Source: Tribonema minus
Lineage: Eukaryota > Sar > Xanthophyceae > Tribonematales > Tribonemataceae
Reading direction: 5' to 3'
NCBI GenBank assembly: GCA_017506865.1
Contig: JAFCMP010000323.1
Coordinates: 868,001-932,000, forward strand
DNA: 64,000 nt
Under the pieces are notes generated by a model. The model saw only the letters and a program-made list of their open reading frames with translations, was not told where the DNA came from and did not search any database. A program made the position numbers and the translations under genes. Of the stretch, positions 41,101 through 52,967 are shown piece after piece (the first letter of the stretch is position 1; every line of letters starts with the position of its first letter).

Positions 41101-44100
41101 TACTTTGAAAAAAATCCATTTATTCATCGTCGAATATGACAACCGCCGCACCTTGTATTTGATTGTGTAAGCGCGAAAGCTCGTCCTCGTACTCCCGAAA
41201 CAGCGCCGCGTGCGGCGACGCCTCCTGCAGACTGCATAGTCCAGGCCGACACATGTATGCATGGAGTATATGAGTGATGATTCATGCGCTACAAATGAAG
41301 AAGCAAGCACCAAATGAAGAGGTAAGCACAAGTACATAGCAAGCTAGTCCTAGTACTCGCGGAACAGCGGAGTGCGGCGACGCCTCCTGCACACAATGCA
41401 TAGACAAGTGTAGTGATAATCACCTCTGTTGGAATATTGACAGTTCCTGCTCCTTCAAAATCATCTGGTACGGGGGGGGGGATTCAGACCCAGCAGCTTC
41501 ATAGGCCGTGTCAGGCGTGTTCTCAGGAATGTGCGTTACTTGACGGTTACATCTACCGTCTGACGAACATAGTGCTTTGTCTAGTTACAATTCGTTTGCG
41601 TAAGCCCATCACGCACGGTCTGGCGATGCCTCTCAGCCTCCTCTGCTGCCTTTGCTACTGCGCAACACCGCATTTCCAACACCTCAGTCATTGCAGCCCA
41701 CTGTTTGAGCAGCTCAGCAGCGTCCAGCCAGTTCAGTTCATGCCCGGGTCCTTTGTGTACTCATAATTACGTATTGCGGCGCCCTTCACATACCCACTCA
41801 GCGACAGTGTGTGAAGATTATTGTGGCGTAGAGTTCACAATCTGCACCAATTGTCAAAGCATTGTGTCTGGCCGTGTTTTTCTTTTTAAGTTAGCCATCT
41901 AGAACTTGCACAAACATCTGAGGTGGCGTCAAGCCAGCACTTTCAGCACTCGGCAAGTGCTATAGTATACCGTAATTTGAGTATTGCTTATACCTCGGGG
42001 TTCAATTCCATCAGCACCCAATCTGGTGTTACCGATTGGCACCTGCCCTCACAGCTGCGGATGGTGTGCAAGAGAACTCACATGAACTCCACTTCGAAGT
42101 ACCAAATTTATACATGAGTATCACAATTCAGGTGCGTTGTGCAAGCTCGGCATCGAACTGTGCTGCTGGATGTGCCAATGCGCCTCCTTGTCTGATATCG
42201 ACAAGTGTTGTGAACACTCGTCAGACGTTACAGCTGAGGACAAGAAGGCTGCAAGGAATTCAATGAACCCGGCCTGAGCAGTTTCTGCTTGAGTCTAATG
42301 CTTCAATCATAGTCTTTGAGGAAAATGAAGAATAATACTGCAGTGGACTCCTGTAGTAGGCTTAAACAGTACTTCCAAGTACGTGTCAAAAACATCAACA
42401 CCTGAGGACGATATGGTGCAGGGCTTGATTTCTCAGACTTCTACTTTGAAATTCCTTGAAGACATTTCTTTTTTTAAAATACTTCGGAAGTACAAAATTA
42501 ACGAAGTATCACACTACGCGCAGTATCATGTATAGCACGTACATGTCGATAAGACAAGGGGGTAGGAGACTTGCAACGAAAATGGGACTTGCCTGAGCAG
42601 CTTCTCTCCGAGGCGCGAGTTCTCGTACTTCAACTACACACCGTCAAAGTACAATAATATTAAAGCATGATACTAATCGGTAAAAAAAATTATCAAAAAC
42701 GTATTCATTATAGCAACAGCTGAGAACAAGGGGGCTGCGCATGGCTTGCAAGGGACTGGGACTTGCCTGAGCAGCTTCTCTCTCAGGTGGTCTACTCGAA
42801 AGACTCACAATCGAGTTTTACACTACACTGTAGTATTATGTAGTATATACATGTACATGTCGATAAAATCAACAAGACAGGTGAGCAGGAGACTCGCAAC
42901 AAAATGGGACTTGCCGGAGCAGTTTTTCTCTGAGGCGCAGATTGTCCAGGCGCAAGCTGCTGAGCTCCGTTTCTCGCAGCAGCTCAGCCTGCGCACACAA
43001 AGAGGGAGGGCGCGTTACAGTATTTACCTCGTGATCTGAAGCTCCGCCCAATGAATGATGTAGTCATTCCTGTGTGTGCGTAAGCGTATGTGAAACCGTT
43101 TTATTTATTTTCGCTTGAGGGGCAAAAACCCCCTGTATCATGCAGCATATGTGCAGTAGAGACACCATATTGATAGAAGTGCCATAACAGAGGTTGAGAC
43201 ATGCCAAAGCTTCCTCAGAGGCCACCCCTTGCTGCGACTGGCCAATGTTGGAATCTCCCGCAGTTGAGCTTCACGTAAATCATCTGTTGTTGAGACTGAT
43301 GCTACTTCAAGTACATCAGTGGCCCGCCCGTCGGCGATGGTCAGTGACGCGCATACAAGTCAGTTGAAACAAGTTGAAGATGAAGGTGGAACAAGATGAC
43401 GATGGAGGTCAGAGCGTCGTCCGAAGCCACAAAGCGCGTGCATCAGTGCTACACGCCCCTCAGAGCTGTCGGGCGTACGGCACGGATGAAGGCATCGCCT
43501 GCGCGTCAGTCGCATCGGCTGCATCTTAGGGTTAGGGTTACGGTTCGTCCTGAACAGGCCGCCTCTCCCAAAGCCTCTTTGTGCTGCACGCCTCATACTT
43601 GTCCCCTGGGAATCCCCCTACATACCCCCCTATGAATAAAATAGGGGGAAGGGGAGGCGCCCAGGGGACAAGCCTCATACAAGCCTGTGAAGAGTGAGAT
43701 CACTTGTTGACGAAGTGTTGTCAGGGAGTGATTCGCCGCTCCGAACAAAACACAAAATTCCCATTGCTGTGATGTTGTCCTAGCAGTCGATGCGAACTTC
43801 GCAGACTGGAGTACGTACAAGTCCAAGACGCGCACTGGTCACATTGTCGTGTTTAAGATTGGCTGGGCTGCTTGATCTGCCGATATATGCACTGCCCCAA
43901 CGCCTGATGCAGCCACAACAGTGAGGCTCGCATATAAAATAAAAAGCTTGCAGACACAAGTCTTTTGGCTACTGCGGATATGCTGGCACTGTTTGACTCG
44001 TGGCCAATGACTGCAGCAGCGGCGACCACGGTTATCGGCCGGAGGCACTTGCGGCTAACCACAACTTGTCACCTAGAGCTCTACAATCTCTTGATTCGTC

Positions 44101-47100
44101 TCCACAAACATGAAATACTTCGTGATAACACGATGACAGAGAAAAAAATCACCTCCTGGCGCGTCGCGTCGTCCACCGGGCGGCGCCGCCGCTCCCGTGC
44201 GTCCGCCGCCGCAGCGGCAGCAGCGCCAGCTGCTATCTTTGCATCCTCGCCGTGCCGCCGATGCCATGCGCTGCTGCCACTGTTGTTGCGCTCGCAGCTG
44301 CTGCTGATGCCGCCGCCGCCACTGATGCTGCCGCCGGCCCGCTGCGCTGCCGGCGCTGCTGTCCCGGCGGCGGCAGCAGCCAGGCCGTCACCCCAAGCGT
44401 CGTTGGCGCGGCGCGTTGCGCTCACAGTACGCGGGCTGTACAGTGGCATGTTGCCACTGCTGCCGCCGCCGCCGCTGCGGCTGCTGCTGCTGCCGCCGCT
44501 GCTGCTGCCGTTTGCGGCGTCGCCATGCGCGCCGCTGGCCGCTGCCGCAGCGCTGTCAGGCACCATTTTCCCGCCGCCAGCACTGATGGGAACACTTCTA
44601 CTCGAATTACGGCGGCCATTTCCAGATGCACCGCCCTCTGAACTGCCGCCGCTGCTGCTGTCTGCCCGGCCGCTGTCGCTGCCGCCGCCGCCGCTGCCGC
44701 CATCGCCACAGCGCCTGCGTGCGCTCCGTGCGAATGCTCCAGGACCCGCTGCCACTGTCTCTGCGAGCGGCACCACACTCGACGCAAAGATTGATCTCCC
44801 TAAAGCTTCGCTCTCCGCGCTCGCCGACAAGTGCAGCGACCGCATGCGTGGGCTGCTGCACTGCGGCCGCCGCCGCTGCTGCTGCTGCTGCTGCTGCTGC
44901 TGCGCCCTCGCTACCGCTGCCGCTTCGTCTGCACAAGCACCTGCGCCGAGCGGGCTGCGCGGCCGCAATGCGGAGCGCGCGCGAGGACTCATGGCGGCAG
45001 CGGCCTCAAATTGCATGCGCAGAGCCCGTGCGCTACTACCGCCGCCGCCGCCACCGCTGCCGCTGCTGCTGGTAACACAACCGCCGCCGCCGCCGCCAAA
45101 AGGCTTTCCGCTGCTGCAGAGCGCGGGCGCAGTCTTTGCGGTGTTGCCGCCGCCGCCGCCGCCGCTGCCGCCGCTGTGCGGCGCTGCTGCGCGCACGCCA
45201 TCCGCCCGCTGCCGCCGCTCGTGCATGCTACGTGTTGACATTCGCGCGCCTGACACGAATTCGCCACCGCCACCACCGCTGCCGCCACCGCCGCCGCGGC
45301 GGCCCGGCGCTGTCCGCGCCTGCTCCGCGCAGCACGCTTCCAGAACGTGCTGGAACGGTCCCCGCGAGTCGGCGCTGCCACGGCGCGATTGGCCGGGCTC
45401 CGGCGGCGGCGTATGCACCGCAGCTGCCGCCCGCGACGCGGCAAACAACGCTGCGTGGGGGCCACTCTGTGCCGCGATGCGCTCTTGGGAACCGGCTTGT
45501 CCTCCAGTGAGCGTTTCCGCCACTGGCGCCTGAGCGCTGCTGCCTTTGTTGTAACTGCCGGCGCTGCGCTCCGTCGCGCCTTCCGCGCCGCTGCCGCCGC
45601 CGCCGCCGCCGTCGCTGCCGCCGCTGCCGCCGCCGCTGCGTCCGCTGCCGCTGCCGCCGCTGCTGCTGATGGCGGCCGCTGCTCGCACGCCTGCTGCGGC
45701 TGCACGCTGCGACGCCGGCGCGGGCGCGGTGCGCCGTTCCGGAGAGGAACGTTCTGCAGAGAGCGGGCTCGGACCGTGCCTGGCGTGTTCCGCATCCGGG
45801 AAGCTGGCCCTGCACGAGGCAAGGGCAGGCCGGTGGTGCGCGTGAGCGCGGCAGACGAGAACTGCTGCGAGCAGTCAGCGTCGCGCGTAGGTACATACAT
45901 ACCTGCTGCGAGCAGTCGGCGCCGCGCACATAGGTGCATGCAATCACTCTCGAGCTTTGGTGAGGGGTTTTCGTATTCGACTGCGCGCGAGAGCAGAGCT
46001 CGACGACGCCCGTGCGGCAACAGCGCTCAGCGCCCGGAACACAATCGCTGCTGCGCGACGGCCGCGACAGTGCGCCGCAACTTAGTACAATGTAAAGACA
46101 CACACACACGTCAGAAGGAGGTAGGGGGCGTCTCATTCATCAATGCTCTTTTTGATATTAGAATAGTCTGAAACTCACGCTCGCGGTGCGAAAAAGCACC
46201 AAGTTCACGCGTGCATACCTACATACCTGGCCAGCAGCAGCAGGTCCGCGTTCTCCGCCATCAGCTCCTGCAGCGTGACGCACGTGCGGGGCGAGGCCAC
46301 CGCCGCCGCAGCAGCAGCGCTCCGCACAGCAGCAGCAGCGCTCGGCGCAGCGGCAGCCACGCTCAACGCAGCAGCACCGCCCCTCCAGTGGTCAGCCGCA
46401 GGAGTTGCGGGAGTGCTCCGGCCAGCAGTAGCGCTCCGTTTGCCAGCACCGACAGCAGCAGCAGCAGCAGCAGCAGCTGCAGTGAGGGTAGCAGCGCTCC
46501 ACCCCTCAGCCACAGCGCCGCGTTCGCCGGCAGCGGCAGCAGCAGCGCTCAAGTCCACCTCAGCAGCAGCAGCAGCAGTAGCCGCAGCAGTAGTAGTAGC
46601 AGCGTTCCACCCCTCGACTGCAGCGCCACGTTCGCCGGCAGCGGCAGCAGCAGCAGCAGCAGTAGCAGCAGCGGCAGCGCTCAGCTCCGCGCTGCCGGCG
46701 CCTCCGCCGTCCTCGACGCTGCGCGCGCTGCCTGCCGCTCCCGCTCTGCTCGCGCTTCCCCCGCTGCCGCCCCCCGAGCCCCTGTCTGTCACCCCCCCCC
46801 GTCGCCCGGCTGCCGTATGGTGCTGCCCTGCGCCCCCTGCTGCCAATACCCCCGGTTGATGTTGGCCATACTGTTTGGGGGGCTGAGGCATCGTGAGGGG
46901 ATCAACGGGTTCCGGAAACAGCGCTCCATTGCGCAGGCGCTCTGGCGGCGGATGCTCAGCGGGATGCGGGGACCGCGGCGAGCCTTGCAGGCTGCCTCGA
47001 GAGGAGTCGTGGGATGACGCGTCGACAATGAGCGCAGCGCTCTCGTGAGCAGCAGGCACTGCGTGCGGCGGGCCATCTGCTGCTGAAGCCACCTGCAGGG

Positions 47101-47389
47101 AGGCCGGGGTGCAAGTCGTGTAACACAACTTTGACTGAGAAAATGCCATCTTCAGGTGGCAAAGCGGAGTCAGGTCGCAGACCACGCTGCTCTGTCGGTG
47201 AATTGCTAACGCGTCCCGGAGTTGACGCCATGGGCGTGTGGCCAGAGGCAGGTCCTTCAGCATTTCGATCGTGCTCTGATTGTCCACAAACAGCAGTATT
47301 GCGGAATGCTTGTGAACACGGAGGCAGCTGTGGAAGCGCACACCGTGCTGGACATCGCCGTGAATGTCTTGCATCAGCGACAGCGACAT
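35123..47389 (-). CDS. large low-complexity and coiled-coil protein, eight exons
   Basis: Exons: 47389-46227, 45809-44153, 42988-42911, 41224-41152, 40414-40326, 38498-38446, 36845-36695, 35368-35123; all junctions agree in phase, giving about 1170 residues with ATG and TAG. Exon one opens with about 100 ordinary residues (includes LLFVDNQSTIEMLKDL) and then Ala/Gly-rich sequence, ending in a short helix (TLQELMAENADLLLLA). Exon two is Gly/Ser/Ala-rich with a Gln run. Exons three to seven are short heptad-rich coiled-coil segments, e.g. LRLDNLRLREKLLRQ, LRNLRRDNAELRRKLR and the Glu/Arg/Ala helix of 36845-36695. The last exon has RRIRRFIEKHTGREI and a Ser/Pro/Arg tail. This suggests a structural or scaffold protein; no family recognised. 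Donor at 42910 is GTCCCA and at 40325 GTCCGT, both weak. The start could lie further upstream. Confidence 0.62.
35369..36694. repeat. intron with two complete copies of the last exon's 5' part
   Basis: Units at about 35465-35595 and 35672-35800 repeat the last exon (35368-35123): all three share GAAGCGGCGTAT(T/C)CT or GAAAGCGGCGTATTCT, ATCTCGCGGCC or its variant, and the acceptor-proximal GACGCAG/GACGGAG. The unit at 35672-35800 has the cleanest acceptor (CAG). The three could act as alternative terminal exons. The region 35890-36009 also has a plus-strand open frame of unclear meaning. Confidence 0.7.
36846..38445. repeat. intron with exon-adjacent tandem copies and unassigned open frames
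   Basis: At 36865-37190 there are repeated blocks with CAATGCGAGGGCA(T/C)G, TGCGCAGTCG and GCGCGCGCAG, duplicates of sequence next to exon 36845-36695. The rest (37200-38440) has long open frames on both strands with mixed composition; none connects by phase to the gene model, and I leave them unassigned. Confidence 0.5.
38499..40325. repeat. intron with at least seven copies of a GTAC(A/G)CAGAAGTA unit
   Basis: Copies of sequence next to exon 38498-38446 occur at about 38510-38600, 38690-38800, 38860-38940, 38990-39050 and 39185-39235. They share GCAGCGCACGAGCGGAGTCA and/or a TACACAGAAGTA...ACTTCA block; a further block is at about 40020-40065. A donor-side copy of exon 40414-40326 lies at about 40185-40245. 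A TTAGGG tract is at 38556-38573. Confidence 0.65.
39838..39885 (+). repeat. dispersed repeat, related copy at about 43098-43170
   Basis: Both read TTTTAT(G/T)TATTTTCGCTT, then GAGGG or GAGGGG, then AAAACC or AAAAACC...CTGTAT, and end in GACACCATA. The second copy has an extra 25 bp before the last block. Confidence 0.55.
40415..41151. repeat. intron with three acceptor-side copies of exon 40414-40326
   Basis: Copies at about 40440-40475, 40510-40545 and 40570-40605 share TGCGCATTCTTCCTG(T/C)(A/G)CA, i.e. the acceptor plus the first codons of the exon on the minus strand. They are joined by TTAGGG-like sequence. Confidence 0.8.
41225..42910. repeat. intron with donor-side copies of exon 42988-42911
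   Basis: Copies at about 42555-42625 and 42735-42790 share GGGACTTGCC(T/G)GAGCAG and TTCTCTC followed by diverged intron. A copy of exon 41224-41152 acceptor side lies at about 41345-41395 (GCGGCGACGCCTCCTGCA). The foldback repeat relative is at 41428-41510. Confidence 0.7.
42989..44152. other. intron containing a miniature TIR element
   Basis: Contains the micro-element 43599-43671 and the dispersed repeat near 43098-43170. Several short ORFs exist on both strands without support. A short TTAGGG tract is at 43527-43539. Confidence 0.5.
43599..43671. mobile_element. 73-bp miniature inverted-repeat element with 9-bp target duplication
   Basis: Terminal inverted repeats TTGTCCCCTGGG and CCCAGGGGACAA (12 bp, perfect) enclose a C-rich/G-rich pair that extends the pairing. 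The flanks GCCTCATAC at 43590-43598 and 43672-43680 are identical direct repeats. A 9-bp duplication is typical of Mutator-like elements; 8 bp (hAT-like) is possible if the first G is a coincidence. Confidence 0.85.
45810..46226. repeat. intron with a two-unit duplication
   Basis: Two units at about 45858-45900 and 45901-45945 share CTGCTGCGAGCAGTC(A/G)GCG and GTACATACATAC or GGTGCATGC. The acceptor for exon 45809-44153 is CGTGCAG. Confidence 0.6.
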
Positions 47390-48064
47390 GGTCGCTCCCT
47401 CGCAGCTTGCTGGTGAGACAAGCCTTCAAATTCATCTGCCGTGGTTTCGAAGCAGCCACATCAGCCTCTGATTAGATTTTTCGCTTTGCCCTCTACGCGT
47501 GCAGTGCTGCCCGTGGAAAGCCCACAGAACCGAATGACCAAATGCATGACATTGTGCACTCATACCTGTAATGGCTGCGTCTCCTCCGCTTCGCCGTCAG
47601 AAGCGCCCTCATCCAGCTCGCTGTCAGTGAGGTACACTGCGACAGGCCCGTCGCTCATCACCTCTCACGAGTTCCCTCACTGTAAATGATCAACTGCCTG
47701 ATGCTGATGCCCAGCAGCACACCCGCCGCCGCTGTTTCGCTGCCTGGCGCCACTGCTATGCTGCACTGTGCATCCTTCTTCCAAAGCATTTGATCCCCTT
47801 TTCGTCTCTCAAACTCCCATCAATGCCATCATCTGCAATGCTGCATCGTCTGCAAACATTTGTTGGCCAACAGATCTGACGCCAGATCCAGAGGGAGGGC
47901 ATCACGCGGCAAAGCGGCGTTAAAGGTAGATCACAAGCCGAATCGCTGCACTGCTTGTAAAGAGAGAGACCGGCGACCGGTACAGCAGTAGCTGCAACCA
48001 CTAAAGGAGCACCTGCTTTGACGTAGACAAACTCTTGCGAGCTAATTGATTGCAGCAGAGCCAG
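47390..48064. promoter_or_regulatory. divergent promoter interval
   Basis: 675 bp between the coiled-coil gene's ATG (minus) and the JmjC gene's ATG (plus). An opposite-strand ORF (48280-47756) overlaps the first JmjC exon and looks like a shadow. No core promoter motif recognised. Confidence 0.45.
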
Positions 48065-51000
48065 ATGCGGAGGCGAAGTGCAGCCACCAAGGGGGAGGTG
48101 ACGCCGCCTCCAGTGATACGCATCAAGCCACCGCCGGAGACAACGGCACAGAGGCTGCGAAAGAATGCTGGCTACTACGCTCTGGCCTTCATCATATCCT
48201 CCGTCGTCATCAAAGGGATCTTTGACAAGAATCATCACACGGAGGTACCGTGCGAAGAGCACCACTACGCGTGTTCTCAATCTCGGGATTAACGGAGAAG
48301 CCTACTTATTGCTTTCAATACTGCCACATTGATTGCATCTGCTCTGCTGTACACGCTCTGTAGATCCAGAGAGTTGGTGCGACGACGAGTTGAATGTGAC
48401 TGTGGCAGTCGGTTGATCTTTCAAGGTCATTGTATAGCTGGGTATATTTCAAGTTGTGCATGTGTGCTCCGGGTCTTGTTGACATCCCTGACTCATCTGC
48501 GCTCACGCGCGATTCACTTCCCGCACTCTTCCGCGCAGCTGCCGATCCTGCACACCATCGCCAAGCACAACATGAACTGGGTGGACAGCACCACGGCGGC
48601 GCCCATCAGCGTTCCTAGGTATGTTGGTATCAACGCACAGCCACTGTTTTGTCGCTGTTGCTCGTTCCAAGTACATCAAGATGTAGAGGCTCCTGGCCTC
48701 AGCTCGCCAGTTTGCAGGCAACTCCAATAGTAGCGTTTCTTCAAATTGAAGTGCGCCAACAAACACCCATTTTCCTGCGATCGTTGTGAGGCGCGCGTAC
48801 ACGACAGTATCTGTCATTGCACTTCATCAGTTCTGGTTTACTGGATTACACGTTGTGTCAGGTCATTGCATCACGAGAATTGGCCTACTTCAAGTTGTTG
48901 AAGTAGCATGAGATGATTGGCAAAGCCCCCTGCAGCACACAAAATGCAAAGCAGCGGTGTACCCGAGGCACATGTAATGAACTTCGGCACTTCCAGTCTG
49001 CTGCAAACAGCGGGGGAGAACCTTCAGACACAAAAAACTGTGTTTCATTTAATTCTACAATGCGCCACTCGCAGGAACTTGCTTTATATGAGCGCCAGTG
49101 CTCATGTTGCCCTTGTGGAGGCACTGTCAGGTTGTTTGCTGGCAAACGAGCGCAGCCACGTCCCCCAGCACACGACACCGCTACTGCCACCAACACCATC
49201 ACTCCTGCGCTCACCTTCCAACAGAGCTCATGTGCTGAACCTGCGGACCCACCTTTCACTCCGACATTGCCCACTGCTTCATGAAGTGATATCTAGTCTA
49301 GACGCTGTGCAGTACGTCTTTAATTGAAACGATGCGTACCTATATTGCAATGAATTGCAGTGTGCTGGCGAAGCTCATGCTGGCGAAGGAGCCAAAGGAC
49401 TGGCCGGAGGGGCTGACGCTGGACGAGGAGACGCTGGCAGCGGGCACTAATGCCAAGGGGTGGAGACATACGGTGCCGCTGTCAGGTGATTACAGTATTT
49501 GGTATAGTTCCCCGACATTGGTACCATGATTTTATCATAAGTCTTACAAATGAAGACAATAATGGATGAGGAGACGCTGGCAGCGGGCACTAATGCCAAG
49601 GGGTGGAGACATGCGGTGCCGCTGTCAGGTGATTACGGTATTTGGTATAGTTCCCCGACATTGGTACCATGATTTTATCATAAGTCTTACAAATGAAGAC
49701 AGTAATGGATGAGGAGACGCTGGCAGTGGGCACTAATGCTAAGGGGTTGAGACATACGGTGCCGCTGTCAGGTGATTACAGTAATTGGTTTCCCGATATA
49801 TTCATAATGATCTTGTCATTTATGAATCTTACGAATGAAGACAATGATGGATGAGGCAACGCTGGCAGCGGACGCTGGCAGCTGGCACAGATGCCAAGGG
49901 GTGGAGACATACGGTGCCGCTGTCAGGTGAGAATTTGGGAGAATTCATCGTGTTTTGCCCTGGCTTGGGGCTGTTTTCAAATCCTCATCATCTGTAAAAC
50001 AAAATATAGCATTACTGTAGTCATTCTGACAAAGGTTGTGACAATATTATAATTGTATGAATAACGACAGTGATGAATGAGGAGACGCTGGCAGCAGGCA
50101 CATATGCCAAGGGGTGGAGACGTACAGTGCCGCTGTCAGGTGATTACAGTAATTGGCACTTTGATGTATAGTTTTCCTACGTATTACGGAGATGTGAACA
50201 ACGACAATGATGACTGGCAGTGGACATGGATGTCAAGGGGTGGAGACATACGATGCCACTGTCAGGTGGCGACAATGGCTGGTGCACTTTGACAGAGTTT
50301 TCATGTAGTCAGATTCTTCGGGCGCCAAGAGACCCAGTGATTGTCACTGTCAGGAATCTTGTAACGGTAACATTTCAGTTCGGCAATCTACAATCAACAT
50401 AAGTAATAGTACGTGCAGTAGTAATACCAATCATAATGGTAATGGACGAGGCAACGCTGGCGGCGAGCGCGGATGCCCAAGGGTGGAGACAGGCGGTACT
50501 GCTGTCAGGTGATGACAGTGATTGATAATTTCCTTGCAATACAATTAGGGTTATATTTGGTCAGGGATAGCGTTAGGGTTTGGGCTTGACACAAACACAG
50601 TACCACTATGGCAAGTGGCATTCGCAGGGGGTGGGAAACAGACGGTGCCCTCTGTGAGTGACTTTTTTTTTTAGGAACGCTTGGTTCAACACATGCTGTT
50701 CTTTTGTGGAAATCATGGCAACTCCCTAAACAGGGGGGGGGAGGGGGGGGCAGTTGCACGAACGCCGAAGCGCGGAGAAATTGCGGGGCCCTGTCAGGCA
50801 ACAATTGCTGGGCTGGAAAAGTTCACTTGAGGGATGCTTGGCGCAATGTGCAGCTTCTCTCAGTGCAAAAAGTTCACTTGAGGGATGCTTGGCGCAATGT
50901 GCAGCTTCTCTCAGTGGAAAAGTTCACTTGAGGGATGCTTGGCGCAATGTGCAGCTTCTCTCAGTGCACCGCAACTCGCAATGAGAGTGTGCGGTCTCGC

Positions 51001-52936
51001 ATGCGCTTCACTACGCAGTTCACGCACAGTTCAAAGCTCAGATTACACTATTAGAGCATCTGGTTACGGCGGCGCTCGCAATGAGCCGTCTTGTGTGTTT
51101 GACGATAGTGGTGATTCGCTGCGCGGCATCATAAAATGAAGTACTTCGAAGCATGCACAATCACTCAGATGTGATATCATATGCTGTGCAGGGGGGGGGG
51201 GGGGGCGAGGCGCGCGTGCCAGAGGATGTGGCAGCGCTCGGCGCGGTTGCGCCACATTCCGTGATGTCAACCGTATGTTTGTGACCAATCGAGGCAACGT
51301 CGATGATGACGTTGCGTCCTTCAAATCGGTCACGCATGCATCCAAGCCAGATTCTTGTTCCACAACGCGTTCCTTTCTTGCGTGGCGCAGCATTGAGGCG
51401 CGCTTGCTAGAGGGGGTGGCAGCACTCTGCGCCGTTTGCGTCACACGTCGTGTCATTAATGATGACTTGTCAAAGTCTACATTGGTGCATTCCGAAGTGC
51501 AAAAGCAGCAGCCATGCATTCACTCGCGCGCCCATATTGCCCTCCTCGCAGCGGCGCGGCGCAGCAGCGCGCGTGCTAGAGGAGGTGGCGGCGCGCTGCG
51601 ACTTGTCATCGATGATAATAACGCTAGTGTGCTGCGAACTTCATTCATCCACTTGTTTCAATTCGTTGTACCGCGTCGACCACCTCGCAGCGGCGCGGCG
51701 CAGCATCGAGGCGCGCGTGCTGCAGGAGGTGGCAGCGCTCTGCGGCAGCACCACGCGCGCGCGCACCGAGGCGGGCCCGCTGTGCGACCCTAACGAGCGC
51801 GACCCCGTGTTCGGCATGACGCCGCTGCACATGGCGCGGCTGCAAGGTACTGATGTGTTTGTGCTTCTAGACTAGGTTGTCAATCGCAAAAATTGGCGCA
51901 AGGTACGTGTGGGTGCGCTTGCCGTTCCTTCCGCGAGTGCTCTGTTAGTGGCGTACGGGCAACATCGAATGCATGCACGAATTCGTGTTCGACATGACGC
52001 CGCTGCACGTGGCGCGGCGGCAAGGTTCGTGGCGCTGTTGTTCCTTCCGGAAGTGTACTGTTAGCGGTGTGCTCTCTGACCCCAATGCGCGCGACCCCGT
52101 GTTTGGCATGATGCCGCTGCACGTGGCGCGGCTTCAAGGTGTGTTGTGTTGACGGTGGCAGGCGCTGTCGTTCCTTCCGCAAGTGCACTGTTAGTGACGC
52201 GCTGGACGCGATTCGCCTACATTTTTCAATCCGCCAGTGCATTGTTAGCGTGGCGTGTGGGATGTGTTTTCGAGCACGCGGCAGCACTCTATGACCCCAG
52301 CGAGCGGGACCCTGCATTTGGCATGACGCCGCTGCGCGCGACGCGGCTGCAAGGTAACCACGTTTTTGCGTTTCTAGGTACTCAATGGTAACAGGTGCTG
52401 CAAGTAACGTGGGGGGGCACTGTTGTTCCTTCCGCAAGTGCTCTGTTGGTGGAGTTCGGCATGACGCCGCTGCGCGTGACGTGGCCGCAAGGTACCCTTG
52501 GACTTGTGATTCTAGCCAATTCAATGGCATAATCGGCTGCACGTCAGGTGTGGGGCACTGTTGTGCGTTCCGCGAATGCTCTGTTGGTGGCATATGGGAA
52601 GGGTGGAATGCATGCGCCAACCCTGCGTGACCCTGTCAAGCGCAATCCCGTGGCGCGGCTGCAGGGTGCGTCGTGTTGGGGGGGCGCTGTTGTCCCTTTC
52701 GCAAGTGCACTGTTAGTGTGGTGCTGGATACGTTGCATGCACTTGATACCCTCGCCGTGTAAATCAGCGCACAGCGGTACGCCCCGTTTCCGGCACGCAC
52801 ACGGTGCTGACCAGCGGTGTTGTGGGCTGCTGATAACAATGTTCTAACCGAGCGCGATCTCTACTCAGGATTAGGGTTAGGAATAGGGGTAGGTACCACG
52901 TGCTCTCGCTGCTCTCATTCCCGGCTCCGTTACCCC

Positions 52937-52967
<31 letters not shown>

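Noticed and set aside
41152..41224. Kinesin neck helix, because exon 41224-41152 reads HAALFREYEDELSRL
   Set aside because: The pattern resembles kinesin-2 necks, but no motor domain lies upstream on the minus strand; the exons before it are coiled coil and low complexity. Treated as ordinary coiled coil.
43965..45533. Long plus-strand ORF opposite the Gly/Ser-rich exon
   Set aside because: Low-complexity GC-rich DNA keeps both strands open. The minus strand gives Gln/Ser/Gly runs and joins in phase to flanking coiled-coil exons; the plus strand does not.
49486..50520. CRISPR array, because of regularly spaced similar units
   Set aside because: Units are 70-90 bp of exon-derived sequence with splice donors, spacing is irregular and the genome is eukaryotic.
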